From: Mycobacterium saskatchewanense
GTDB taxonomy: Bacteria; Actinomycetota; Actinomycetes; Mycobacteriales; Mycobacteriaceae
NCBI RefSeq assembly: GCF_010729105.1
Contig: NZ_AP022573.1
Coordinates: 1,426,001-1,490,000, forward strand
Direction of reading: 5' to 3'
DNA: 64,000 bases
The notes beneath the pieces were generated by a model. That model was not told where the DNA came from and did not search any database. It saw only the letters and a program-made list of their open reading frames with translations. A program made the position numbers and the translations under genes. Shown here one piece after another: positions 52,258 through 59,707 of the stretch; the stretch's first letter is position 1, and every line of letters begins with the position of its first letter.

Positions 52258-53250
52258 TCAGAAGAGGTGATTCTTGCCGCCGAACACTTCGCTGACGGAA
52301 CGATCGGTGAAGATCCGTCGGATCGAGTCCGCCAGGAGCGGGGCGCAGGACACCACCTCGATCGTTGCTGGTGCACCCGGGCGCAGCGGGATGCTGTCGG
52401 TCACGACGATCCGCTCAAAGGGCGACCCTGCCAGATTCTCGTAGGCCCGGCCGCTGAGCACCGGATGCGTGACCGCCGCGAAAACCCTTCGCGCCCCGGC
52501 CCTCTTGACGGCCTCGCCCGCCGCGCACAGCGTTCCGGCGGTGTCGACGATGTCATCGACGATGATCGCGGTCTTGCCGCGAACATCCCCGATCACATGC
52601 ACAATCTCGGCCACCTGCTGATGTGGCCGCTCCTTGTCGAGAATCGCAAGGTCACCACCGATACGGGTGGCGAACTGCTTGTTCAGCTTCACCCTGCCCG
52701 CATCCGGCGCTACGACAACCAAATCGTCGTCCAGGCCGGCGAAGTGGTCGGCAAGCATCATCAACGCGGTCATGTGATCGACCGGGATGCCGAAGAAGCC
52801 TTGCAGCTGGCCGGCATGCAGGTCCATGGCCAGCACGCGATCGACACCGACCGCCTCGAGAGTGCGCGCGACCATGCGCGCCGAAATCGGCTCGCGGGGC
52901 GCAGATTTCTTGTCTTGACGCGAGTAGCCGTACCAGGGAGTCACCGCGACCACGCGATGCGCACTCGCGCCGACTGCGGCATCGATCATGATCAGCAATT
53001 CGAGTAACGCATCGTTCGCGTTGATGCCCGTCTGCGGATTTCCGCACATGGGTTGAATCAGGAAAACGTCCGCACCCCGGATGGACTCGTCGAAGCGGCA
53101 ATAGACCTCGTCGTTCGAGAAGGTCTTCAGGGTGATCGACCCGAGATCCACGCCGAGCTGACCGGCGATATCTGCGGCCAGGGTCGGATTGGCCCGGCCG
53201 GAGAAGAGCAACAACTGCTTCTCGTAGCCGACCCGCAGCGACGCAGTCAT
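52258..53250 (-). CDS. Ribose-phosphate pyrophosphokinase (accessory PRPP synthetase)
   Basis: A 330-residue class I PRPP synthetase from MTASLRVGYEKQLLLFSGRANP. FSNDEVYCRFDESIRGADVFLIQP, YGYSRQDKKSAPREPISARM, MDLHAGQLQGFFGIPVDH, the flexible loop LDKERPHQQ and the PRPP loop IIVDDIVDTAGTL are all intact, so activity is expected. It differs clearly from the mycobacterial housekeeping PrsA as I know it (for example ANDALLEL and SAPREP). It makes PRPP from ribose-5-phosphate and ATP, which is what three NAMPT-like enzymes need. Two LacI-type sites lie upstream. Confidence 0.92.
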   Translation of the reverse strand: MTASLRVGYEKQLLLFSGRANPTLAADIAGQLGVDLGSITLKTFSNDEVYCRFDESIRGADVFLIQPMCGNPQTGINANDALLELLIMIDAAVGASAHRVVAVTPWYGYSRQDKKSAPREPISARMVARTLEAVGVDRVLAMDLHAGQLQGFFGIPVDHMTALMMLADHFAGLDDDLVVVAPDAGRVKLNKQFATRIGGDLAILDKERPHQQVAEIVHVIGDVRGKTAIIVDDIVDTAGTLCAAGEAVKRAGARRVFAAVTHPVLSGRAYENLAGSPFERIVVTDSIPLRPGAPATIEVVSCAPLLADSIRRIFTDRSVSEVFGGKNHLF

Positions 53251-53425
53251 GAGCCGTCCCGGGCGAACCCGCAAGCGCGCACCCCAGAACAGCGGCGCCC
53301 CTCGTTGTGTGTATCGGCAATTGGTCTGTGACGGTGGCCCATTCGCTCGCTCTCGTCTTCGTATCGCTGCCGCTGCCACGCGGATCGGCGGCCGGCATCG
53401 TTCGAGTTGATCTTAGCCTGAAAAG

Positions 53426-53439
53426 TGGTAACGTTTCTA
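53426..53439. promoter_or_regulatory. LacI-type operator site 6 (TGGTAACGTTTCTA)
   Basis: Perfect right half. It lies in the 333-base divergent gap 53251-53583 between the PRPP synthetase and the LLM-like gene; no gene seen there. Confidence 0.6.
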
Positions 53440-53503
53440 CCGCGGTCGACAGCGGGAATACAACAGGCAAGCGGTTCGTCGGCCTAGTTGTCAGCGGGCG
53501 AAA

Positions 53504-53517
53504 TAGAAATGTTTCAG
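53504..53517. promoter_or_regulatory. LacI-type operator site 7 (TAGAAATGTTTCAG)
   Basis: Both halves are close to consensus but the central CG is TG. It is 78 bases from site 6, so the two could be bridged by a tetramer. Confidence 0.5.
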
Positions 53518-53583
53518 GCGTTTGGCCAACGTAGCGAGATGCGCTACTCGTGTTGTCAGGCAATCGAGAGGACATTGGTCGAC

Positions 53584-54117
53584 ATGGTTGAACCTGACGC
53601 GGTGCCGGGCGTCCGAGTAGCCGTCGCTCGAGCCGTTGAAGGCAGCGATGCTGCTCTGGCTCAGGGTTCGGCAGCCTTGCGGTGGGCGGAGCTGACGCCT
53701 CCCGCACCGCGGGGAATCGAAACCGTCCGCCTCGAAGCACCCGATCTTCGAAGGGCGCAGCGAGTTGGCGCTCACATTCGAGCAAGTGCAGCCCTTGACG
53801 GACGTCGAACCTCGGTGCTGCTGGACGTCGAAGTCGTTGTCGACGACGATGCGCCAGCTGCTCGTCGACGCCTCGCTGCTGCCTGCGCGGCTCAAAGCGT
53901 CAGCGCGCCAAAGACAGTGCGTTACGTGGGCACGGTGAGCGGATTGGTTGGGCTCATCGCGGACGTTTACGTACTCGGCATCGCCGACGGTGTCGTCCTG
54001 ATCCCGTTTGCCGGTCAGGAACAGATGTCCGGCGCGTTCGATCTCGTGGTTCGGCTACTGGAAGACAAGGGTGTGCTGGGTCCCACAGTGGTTCCCGCGC
54101 TGCACGCCGCCGGCTGA
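53584..54117 (+). CDS. LLM (luciferase-like) oxidoreductase C-terminal fragment
   Basis: A 177-residue protein. VLLDVEVVVDDDAPAARRRLAAA and ADVYVLGIADGVVLIPFAGQEQMSGAFDLVVRLLEDKGVLGP resemble the last third of LLM flavin monooxygenases of the NtaA/SsuD group (V-D-x-x-x-A-D-G-x-x-L-x-P). The flavin-binding N-terminal half of the barrel is absent. It may be a truncated gene or a small derived protein. It lies just ahead of the permease gene and behind two LacI-type sites, so it is likely transcribed. Confidence 0.55.
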   Translation: MVEPDAVPGVRVAVARAVEGSDAALAQGSAALRWAELTPPAPRGIETVRLEAPDLRRAQRVGAHIRASAALDGRRTSVLLDVEVVVDDDAPAARRRLAAACAAQSVSAPKTVRYVGTVSGLVGLIADVYVLGIADGVVLIPFAGQEQMSGAFDLVVRLLEDKGVLGPTVVPALHAAG

Positions 54118-54174
54118 TTCAGACGCTGTCGGCCCGGATGCGGACTTCGAATCGTGTCACTACTCTTCTCCAGA

Positions 54175-55611
54175 ATGACCGGATCTGACCCCGCAGCCAA
54201 CTGCGGTGTCCGGCACGCCCGCCGGTTCCCGGTCATCGAGCGGCGTTCGATCGACTGGATCACACCTGGCGAACGTCACGGCACTGTGTCGGCCGTGAGT
54301 CCGCTCTTCTTCATCGCAAATTGGAACTTCTTCACGGTGGCACTTGGGTTCTCCGGGCCGGCCCTGGGCCTCAGCGTCGGTTGGTCGATAGCTGCCTCGA
54401 CGCTCGGATTGTTGACCGGCACGTTTTTCACGGCGTGCCATGCTACGCAGGGTTCTCGTTTGGGCTTGCCGCAGATCATTCAGTCGCGAGCCCAATTCGG
54501 GTTCTACGGCGTCATTGTCATCGTCGCCATGGCGTTGGCTTGCTATCTGGCGTTCGGAGTGGTCTTCACGATTCTCACGGCGCACGGGCTGGCCGAGATC
54601 TTCGGCTGGTCACCTCTGATCACCGGGCTGGTGGTCAATCTCGTTGGCGGCGCATTCGCGATCGCCGGCCATGACCATCTGCACCGCCTGTCGCGATTCA
54701 CCATCTACGCGACGGTTCCGCTGATGCTTGCCTTCACCGTCGCCCTCTTCATGGGAAAGGCCGGAGGCGACGCGCCGTCCGGCGGCCACGGTTTCGCGGC
54801 GAAGGCCTTCTTCACGGTGTTCGCCGTCTCGGCGGCTTGCAACATGGCCCTGGCCCCTGTCGTCTCCGACTACACCCGCTATCTACCTGTAGCCACGCCG
54901 TCTCGCTGGCTGATCGCCAGTGTCTATGCGGGCGCCGGCATCTCCGCCTTGTGGCTGATGGCCGTGGGCGCGTGGTTGTCGGCCTCGTACCACGCCACGG
55001 ATGCGCTGGCGGCGCTGCACCTTGCTGGTGACAACGTCGTTCGTGGCTTCGGGGCGGTCTTGGTGTTGGCGTCGGCCATGACGCTGGTTGTGGGCATAGC
55101 GACCGCTGCCTACAGCGTCTCGCTCCAGTTCCTGACCGGTGCCGACTTGATTCGCCGTTTCACTCCGACTCGGTCGTTGCGAATCGCCGTCACTGTACTC
55201 ACGATCGTCATCTACCTCCTGGTGGCGCTCCCTTTCGGTAACCATGTGGTGGACGCCGCCAGCGACGCTTTGTCGATTCTCCTATTCCTGCTGGTGCCGT
55301 GGACGGCGATCAATCTTGTCGACTACTTCTTCATACGTCGAGGCGACTACGTGATCGGCGATCTATTCACTCCGGAGGGGGTGTACGGCGGCTGGTCGTG
55401 GCGCGGCTTGGTGGCCTACCTCCTGGGCTTCCTGGCCATGCTGCCTTTCGCGGCCTTGCCCTTCTGCACGGGTCCCCTCAGCGCGCTGTGGGGCGGAATC
55501 GACGTGTCCTGGCTGGCGGGCTTGATCGCCGCGGCTGTCGCCTACTTGATGCTCACGCGAGATCGCAGAACCGGCGCTGCCAGGCTAGGGGCCGACAGCG
55601 CTTCAGCCTAG
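54175..55611 (+). CDS. NCS1-family nucleobase/cytosine-type permease
   Basis: About 478 residues with twelve helices. The N-terminus has IERRSIDWITPGERHG, helix 1 reads FFIANWNFFTVALGFSGPALGLSVGWSIAA, and then GLPQIIQSRAQFGFYGVI and the late NLVDYFFIRRGDYVIGDLF follow, all typical of NCS1 purine/pyrimidine/hydantoin permeases. A GTG at 54154 is an alternative start; neither has a strong ribosome site. I infer it imports the N-heterocyclic substrate of the island. The stop overlaps the convergent HAD 2 stop by four bases. Confidence 0.9.
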   Translation: MTGSDPAANCGVRHARRFPVIERRSIDWITPGERHGTVSAVSPLFFIANWNFFTVALGFSGPALGLSVGWSIAASTLGLLTGTFFTACHATQGSRLGLPQIIQSRAQFGFYGVIVIVAMALACYLAFGVVFTILTAHGLAEIFGWSPLITGLVVNLVGGAFAIAGHDHLHRLSRFTIYATVPLMLAFTVALFMGKAGGDAPSGGHGFAAKAFFTVFAVSAACNMALAPVVSDYTRYLPVATPSRWLIASVYAGAGISALWLMAVGAWLSASYHATDALAALHLAGDNVVRGFGAVLVLASAMTLVVGIATAAYSVSLQFLTGADLIRRFTPTRSLRIAVTVLTIVIYLLVALPFGNHVVDAASDALSILLFLLVPWTAINLVDYFFIRRGDYVIGDLFTPEGVYGGWSWRGLVAYLLGFLAMLPFAALPFCTGPLSALWGGIDVSWLAGLIAAAVAYLMLTRDRRTGAARLGADSASA

Positions 55612-56300
55612 GGACGTCGGACGTCCTGTTCGGCCTGGTTCAGGTCCACCAGACTCCGCCCGAGACCGTACGCTTCCCGAAGGTCGTTGCCGACATACGA
55701 CCTCGCGGCGAGATCGGTCAGCGGCTCTCTAGCATTGACCCCGACCGTGTTGGGCAACCAGCTGAAAAGGGCAACATCGGATCTGGAGTCTCCGTACGCG
55801 ATGCAGTCTGTGGCGCTGAGTCCCCACAGCGCGAGGATTCCCCGGGTGATCGAGACCTTGTCCTCGGCCAGCAGTGTCGAGTTCGGCGCCACCGTCTCGC
55901 CGATCCGGATGTTCGAACCAAAGGTCGCGTGGGCTCCCCAGCGTTCGAGTCGCCTGACGAAGAAGTGCGGTGACTGTGAGATGACGATGCTTCGCTCACC
56001 ACGCCGGTGGATGTCGTCGAAGACTTCGCGGACGCCATGCATCCACATCGCAGCATCAAAGGCCCGGTCGACCTGGTCCTCTGTCACGTCGTGCCACAGC
56101 TCGAGCGCACGACTCCAGAAGGGGATCTCATCAATCTCCCCCCGCAGGTAGGCCTCCTCGATCTCCATGGCCTCGGCGAACCGACCGACGTACCGTGAAA
56201 GCTCCACGACTGCAGCGCCCATCAACAGCGTCCCGTCCATGTCGAAGACGTGCAGCAGCGGCCCAACGTCGATGGGTGGAATCGGTTGCAGTGGATGCAT
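55608..56300 (-). CDS. HAD-IB phosphatase, island copy 2
   Basis: A 230-residue paralogue of the gene at 45868, starting MHPLQPIPPIDVGPLLHVFDMDGTLLMG. The same four HAD motifs are present (DMDGTL, SIVISQSPH, EDKVSIT, YGDSRSDVALF). Differences cluster in the cap region (AEAMEIEEAYLRGEIDEIPFW against ADAITLEQEWVGGEVGEITFW), where HAD specificity usually lies. Convergent with the permease and divergent from the phosphotriesterase-like gene. Probable nucleotide or sugar phosphatase. Confidence 0.85.
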   Translation of the reverse strand: MHPLQPIPPIDVGPLLHVFDMDGTLLMGAAVVELSRYVGRFAEAMEIEEAYLRGEIDEIPFWSRALELWHDVTEDQVDRAFDAAMWMHGVREVFDDIHRRGERSIVISQSPHFFVRRLERWGAHATFGSNIRIGETVAPNSTLLAEDKVSITRGILALWGLSATDCIAYGDSRSDVALFSWLPNTVGVNAREPLTDLAARSYVGNDLREAYGLGRSLVDLNQAEQDVRRP

Positions 56301-56517
56301 TGTGGTCCATTTTCGTGTTCTCGGCGTCGCCGGCCGCCATGCGGGCAACGGTAACGAAGCCCCCCGCGAAGTTGATTACCTTGCGCTACAGCGGCTTTTG
56401 CTGTCATGTGCGGTCGGAACCCGAATGGAGGTGCCCGACCCATGGGTCAGTTTAAGTTGGCCCGATCCCGGCGGCAACGCGAATAGCTGCCGTCGGCAAC
56501 GTTAAGGTGCATTGTGG

Positions 56518-56531
56518 TAGAAACGTTAATA
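56518..56531. promoter_or_regulatory. LacI-type operator site 8 (TAGAAACGTTAATA)
   Basis: Perfect left half. It lies 100 bases ahead of the phosphotriesterase-like gene in the 330-base divergent gap 56301-56630, which holds no gene. A weaker CAACGTTA sequence lies at 56497-56504. Confidence 0.6.
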
Positions 56532-56630
56532 ACGCCAACTGGCAGGCCGGTCCGACGCATCGATAGGGGCAACGCGGGTACGCCGACTGAGATCAAACGG
56601 GACGTTGCGTACACGCGGAGGGAAGCCTGA

Positions 56631-57704
56631 ATGGACGCATCATCGGTGGAACGCGGTTCCGTGCAGGTGACCACCGTTTCAGGTCCTGTCCCGGCCGACG
56701 AGCTCGGCATGACGCTGACCCACGAGCATCTGGTCAGCGACTGGACACTACGTGCAGTCGAGCCGGAGGGCGGTGCCGAACGCAAGCTCTTCCACGGCCG
56801 CGTCGACGCTTCGATCAATTGGCTGCTGACCGATGACCCATGGTGCTGCCTCGACAACGGGCGTCAGGACGACACGGAGGCGATGATCGAGGAGCTGAGG
56901 CACTTCATCGACGCCGGCGGCACGACGATCGTGGATTGCACCAACGGCGATATCGGTCGAGATCCTCGGGGGCTGAAGGAAATCTCGGCGAGGACCGGAC
57001 TCAACGTCGTGATGGGCTCGGGTTGGTACATCCACCGCTTTCACGATGAACATAAGGCGTCCGCCGGCGCTGACGAACTTTGTGACGAGCTCGTGGACGA
57101 GTTCGAAAACGGAGTCGGCGGCACGGGAGTACGGCCCGGCATCATCGGGGAAATCGGCGTCTCCCCGAAGTTCACCGACGCGGAGAAGACCCGGCTGCGC
57201 GCGGCCTGTCGTGCCCAACACAGGCTCAGGGTCCCACTGTTCGTCCATCTGCCGGGCTGGCAGCGGCGAGCCTTCGAGGTGCTCGACATCGTGATGAAAG
57301 ACGAGGGCGTCGCGCCCGACGCGGTCGTGTTGTGTCACATGGATCCCTCGGGCGGCGACGTCGACTACCAGCGTTCCGTGGCCGAGCACGGGGTCTGGCT
57401 CGGATTCGACATGATCGGGATGCCCTACTACTACGCAGGAGAAGGCCAGTCGCCCGCACCGGACCAAACGGCTTGTGCCATTGCGGGATTGATTCGCGAC
57501 GGGTACGCCGCACAGATCCTGCTCAGCCACGACTTGGCCGCCAAGAGTATGTGGACCCGGAACGGAGGCAACGGCGTCGGATATGTGCCACGACTGTTCC
57601 TGCCGCGGCTGCAGCGCCATGGCGTGCCTGCGGAGGTCACCGCAGCGCTGCTCACCACCAATCCTCGGCAGCTGTTCACCGTTGCGCGCGAGGGGGCGTT
57701 GTGA
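56631..57704 (+). CDS. Phosphotriesterase-like (PHP/lactonase-type) metallohydrolase
   Basis: A 357-residue TIM-barrel amidohydrolase. Metal ligands are visible as TLTHEHL (His31, His33), IIGEIGVSP (Glu174 as the bridging residue in place of carboxylated Lys), FVHLPGW (His206), VVLCHMDPS (His236) and LLSHDLAAK (Asp301). This is the binuclear set of phosphotriesterase homologues, many of which are lactonases; a Glu bridge is found in PHP. The substrate could be a lactone, cyclic amide or phosphoester intermediate of the island pathway. Confidence 0.88.
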   Translation: MDASSVERGSVQVTTVSGPVPADELGMTLTHEHLVSDWTLRAVEPEGGAERKLFHGRVDASINWLLTDDPWCCLDNGRQDDTEAMIEELRHFIDAGGTTIVDCTNGDIGRDPRGLKEISARTGLNVVMGSGWYIHRFHDEHKASAGADELCDELVDEFENGVGGTGVRPGIIGEIGVSPKFTDAEKTRLRAACRAQHRLRVPLFVHLPGWQRRAFEVLDIVMKDEGVAPDAVVLCHMDPSGGDVDYQRSVAEHGVWLGFDMIGMPYYYAGEGQSPAPDQTACAIAGLIRDGYAAQILLSHDLAAKSMWTRNGGNGVGYVPRLFLPRLQRHGVPAEVTAALLTTNPRQLFTVAREGAL

Positions 57705-57748
57705 CACCCGGCGCGACCACGCGTACGCATCGGGTGAAGTTAACCGGA

Positions 57749-57762
57749 TAGAAACGTTTTTA
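57749..57762. promoter_or_regulatory. LacI-type operator site 9 (TAGAAACGTTTTTA)
   Basis: Perfect left half with six of seven positions in the right half. It lies about 130 bases ahead of the small gene at 57893 and the third NAMPT-like gene. Confidence 0.62.
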
Positions 57763-57892
57763 GTAAGACCGCCATGCCCGCCGTTGGCTAGGATTCTGGG
57801 TAATCAGGCGCTCGAAGACCGAGTAGTCGCCAGCCGACAGAGCGAGACTCGAAACCATTCGATCTCTTGCGGTGGTGCTAGGAGGCAAGTGA

Positions 57893-58102
57893 ATGTCGAA
57901 TAACGTCAGGCCCGACTACGACGCTGGGATGGCGGAGGCTAGAGGCAATGAGGTCCGCTTCCCGCGTATGTTTCGCTGCAACGAGCTTGCAACCATGCCG
58001 GAGATCGCCGTCAGCAAGGACGTGGAATTACAGGGTCAGTCAACCGGGGTCGAGTTCGTGAGTTATGTGGTGACGGCTCCCCTCGTCGAGGTCCCTCACT
58101 GA
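57893..58102 (+). CDS. Small protein of unknown function ahead of NAMPT 3
   Basis: A 69-residue protein, MSNNVRPDYDAGMAEARGNEVRFPRMFR at its start and VEFVSYVVTAPLVEVPH at its end. The AGGAGG site seven bases upstream is one of the best in the island, so it is very probably translated. It has no signal peptide, helix or known motif; one Cys (RCNEL). It could be a small subunit of the NAMPT-like or LLM enzyme downstream. No family recognised. Confidence 0.6.
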   Translation: MSNNVRPDYDAGMAEARGNEVRFPRMFRCNELATMPEIAVSKDVELQGQSTGVEFVSYVVTAPLVEVPH

Positions 58103-58186
58103 GGACGGACCGGAACGGCATCGGTGACTCCCCGACGCGGCGGTGGCTCGGCCGGCGGACATCGGCATCTCAGGAAGGTATTTCAG

Positions 58187-59626
58187 ATGGGTGGATCCTC
58201 GCTCTGGCGCAACATGGCGGTGAACGCGGACATCAACAAGAACGGGATGTACGCCATGTACCCGGAAGGCACGGAGTACATCTCCGCGTACCTCGAAGCT
58301 CGTGGCGGTCCTTTCGGCGCAACGCTTTTCGTTGGGCTTCAGGCGTTCCTACTCGAATACCTGTCGCGTCCCATCACCGTTGAGGACGTCCAGGAAGCCG
58401 AGCGCGTCGTCCACGGGCATGGCTCCCGATTCAATCGGCAGGCGTGGCTCGACATCGTCAACGACTACGACGGATACCTGCCGCTGGAGATCGAGGCCGC
58501 TCCCGAGGGCACGGTCGTACCGACGCGCAACGTCCTGCTGCAGGTCGTAAACACGGATCCCCGGTTCCCCTGGCTGCCGAGCTACATCGAGTGCGCATTG
58601 CAGCGGGCGCTGTGGTACCCGAGCACCGTCGGGACGACGAGCTGGATTTGCAAGCAGGCGGTTCGGGGGGCGTTGGAACGGACGTCGGATCATCCCGAGT
58701 TGCTCAGGCTGTACCTCCACGACTTCGGCGCGCGAGGCGCGAACACATTCGAGTCGGCGGCCCTCGGCGGTATGGCTCACATGGTGAACTTCGACCGGTC
58801 GGACACGGTGCCCGCCTACATCGCTGCGTCGCAGTACTACAACGCGGCGTACCCGGGTGCCGTCAACCTACTGTGTGAGCACTCCAATGTGTCGGCATTC
58901 GGTCCTGACGGTGAGGCCGACTTCTTCCGCCAGCTACTCAGCAACACCAACGACGCCGCGATCGCGTTCCTCGTCGACACCTACGACCAGGACAACTGTG
59001 TGCGGAACGTCATCGGAAAGGAGTTGCGCGACGAAATTCTTGCCTTCCCGGGGCTGGTCGGCATCCGGTGCGACTCCGGGGACCCGGTGACAAATCCCGT
59101 CGACGTCGTCGAAGACCTGATGGAGAGCCTGGGCTCCTCGAGAACCGCGAAGGGTTTCAAAGTGCTACCCCCGAACGTCCGCGTGGTGCAGGGCGATGGA
59201 CTGAACGTGAACACGTTCCGCAGACTCTATGCCGAGCTGGAGCGGCGCGGGCTGGCCGCGGACAATGTGCTGTGCGGGATGGGAAGTGGACTCTTGCAGG
59301 AGGTGAATCGCGACACGTTGCACTTCGGTTACAAGGCCAACGCGGCCCGGATCAACGGCACCTGGCGTGACATCTCCAAGCGCCCGAAAGCTAACGCCAT
59401 CAAGCACTCCAAGGCCGGTCGCCTGGCGCTGCAGTACGTCGACGGCGACTACCGCACCGTCCCCCGCGACTCGATACCGCCCGAAGAGAACGTCCTGCAA
59501 CCGGTGTTCCGGGATGGCAAGATTCTCTCGGTCTGGGATTTCACGGACCTGATCGAACGCAGCGAGCGGCCTACGCCGGCGTACTACTACGAGGATCTTC
59601 CTGAGGACCTGCAAGCCGCCTCGTGA
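58187..59626 (+). CDS. NAMPT-like phosphoribosyltransferase 3 (altered base pocket)
   Basis: A 479-residue paralogue from MGGSSLWRNMAVNADINK (AGGAAGG upstream). The catalytic His232 (CEHSNVSAFG), Phe180, Arg183, Asp206 and RCDSGD (Arg294, Asp296) are kept. The stacking Tyr (human Tyr18, Tyr17 in copy 2) is Asn17 here, the following His is Met21, and the FGxGGGLLQ loop is CGMGSGLLQ. PRPP chemistry should therefore work, but the base site differs, so a base other than nicotinamide is likely. It is followed by an LLM enzyme in the same unit. Confidence 0.9.
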   Translation: MGGSSLWRNMAVNADINKNGMYAMYPEGTEYISAYLEARGGPFGATLFVGLQAFLLEYLSRPITVEDVQEAERVVHGHGSRFNRQAWLDIVNDYDGYLPLEIEAAPEGTVVPTRNVLLQVVNTDPRFPWLPSYIECALQRALWYPSTVGTTSWICKQAVRGALERTSDHPELLRLYLHDFGARGANTFESAALGGMAHMVNFDRSDTVPAYIAASQYYNAAYPGAVNLLCEHSNVSAFGPDGEADFFRQLLSNTNDAAIAFLVDTYDQDNCVRNVIGKELRDEILAFPGLVGIRCDSGDPVTNPVDVVEDLMESLGSSRTAKGFKVLPPNVRVVQGDGLNVNTFRRLYAELERRGLAADNVLCGMGSGLLQEVNRDTLHFGYKANAARINGTWRDISKRPKANAIKHSKAGRLALQYVDGDYRTVPRDSIPPEENVLQPVFRDGKILSVWDFTDLIERSERPTPAYYYEDLPEDLQAAS

Positions 59627-59707
59627 CACGACGAGTACCTTCGCCGCACGGATGGATGGAACGTCTGCGGCCGAACCGAATGAATCGATGAGTTAAGGAC
59701 ATACGAT

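Noticed and set aside
46621..59626. Interpretation of the NAMPT/Prs set as a phage-type NAD restoration module
   Set aside because: Phage modules pair NAMPT with an NMN adenylyltransferase or Prs, but here there are nucleoside hydrolase, ribokinase, permease and redox genes and no phage genes.
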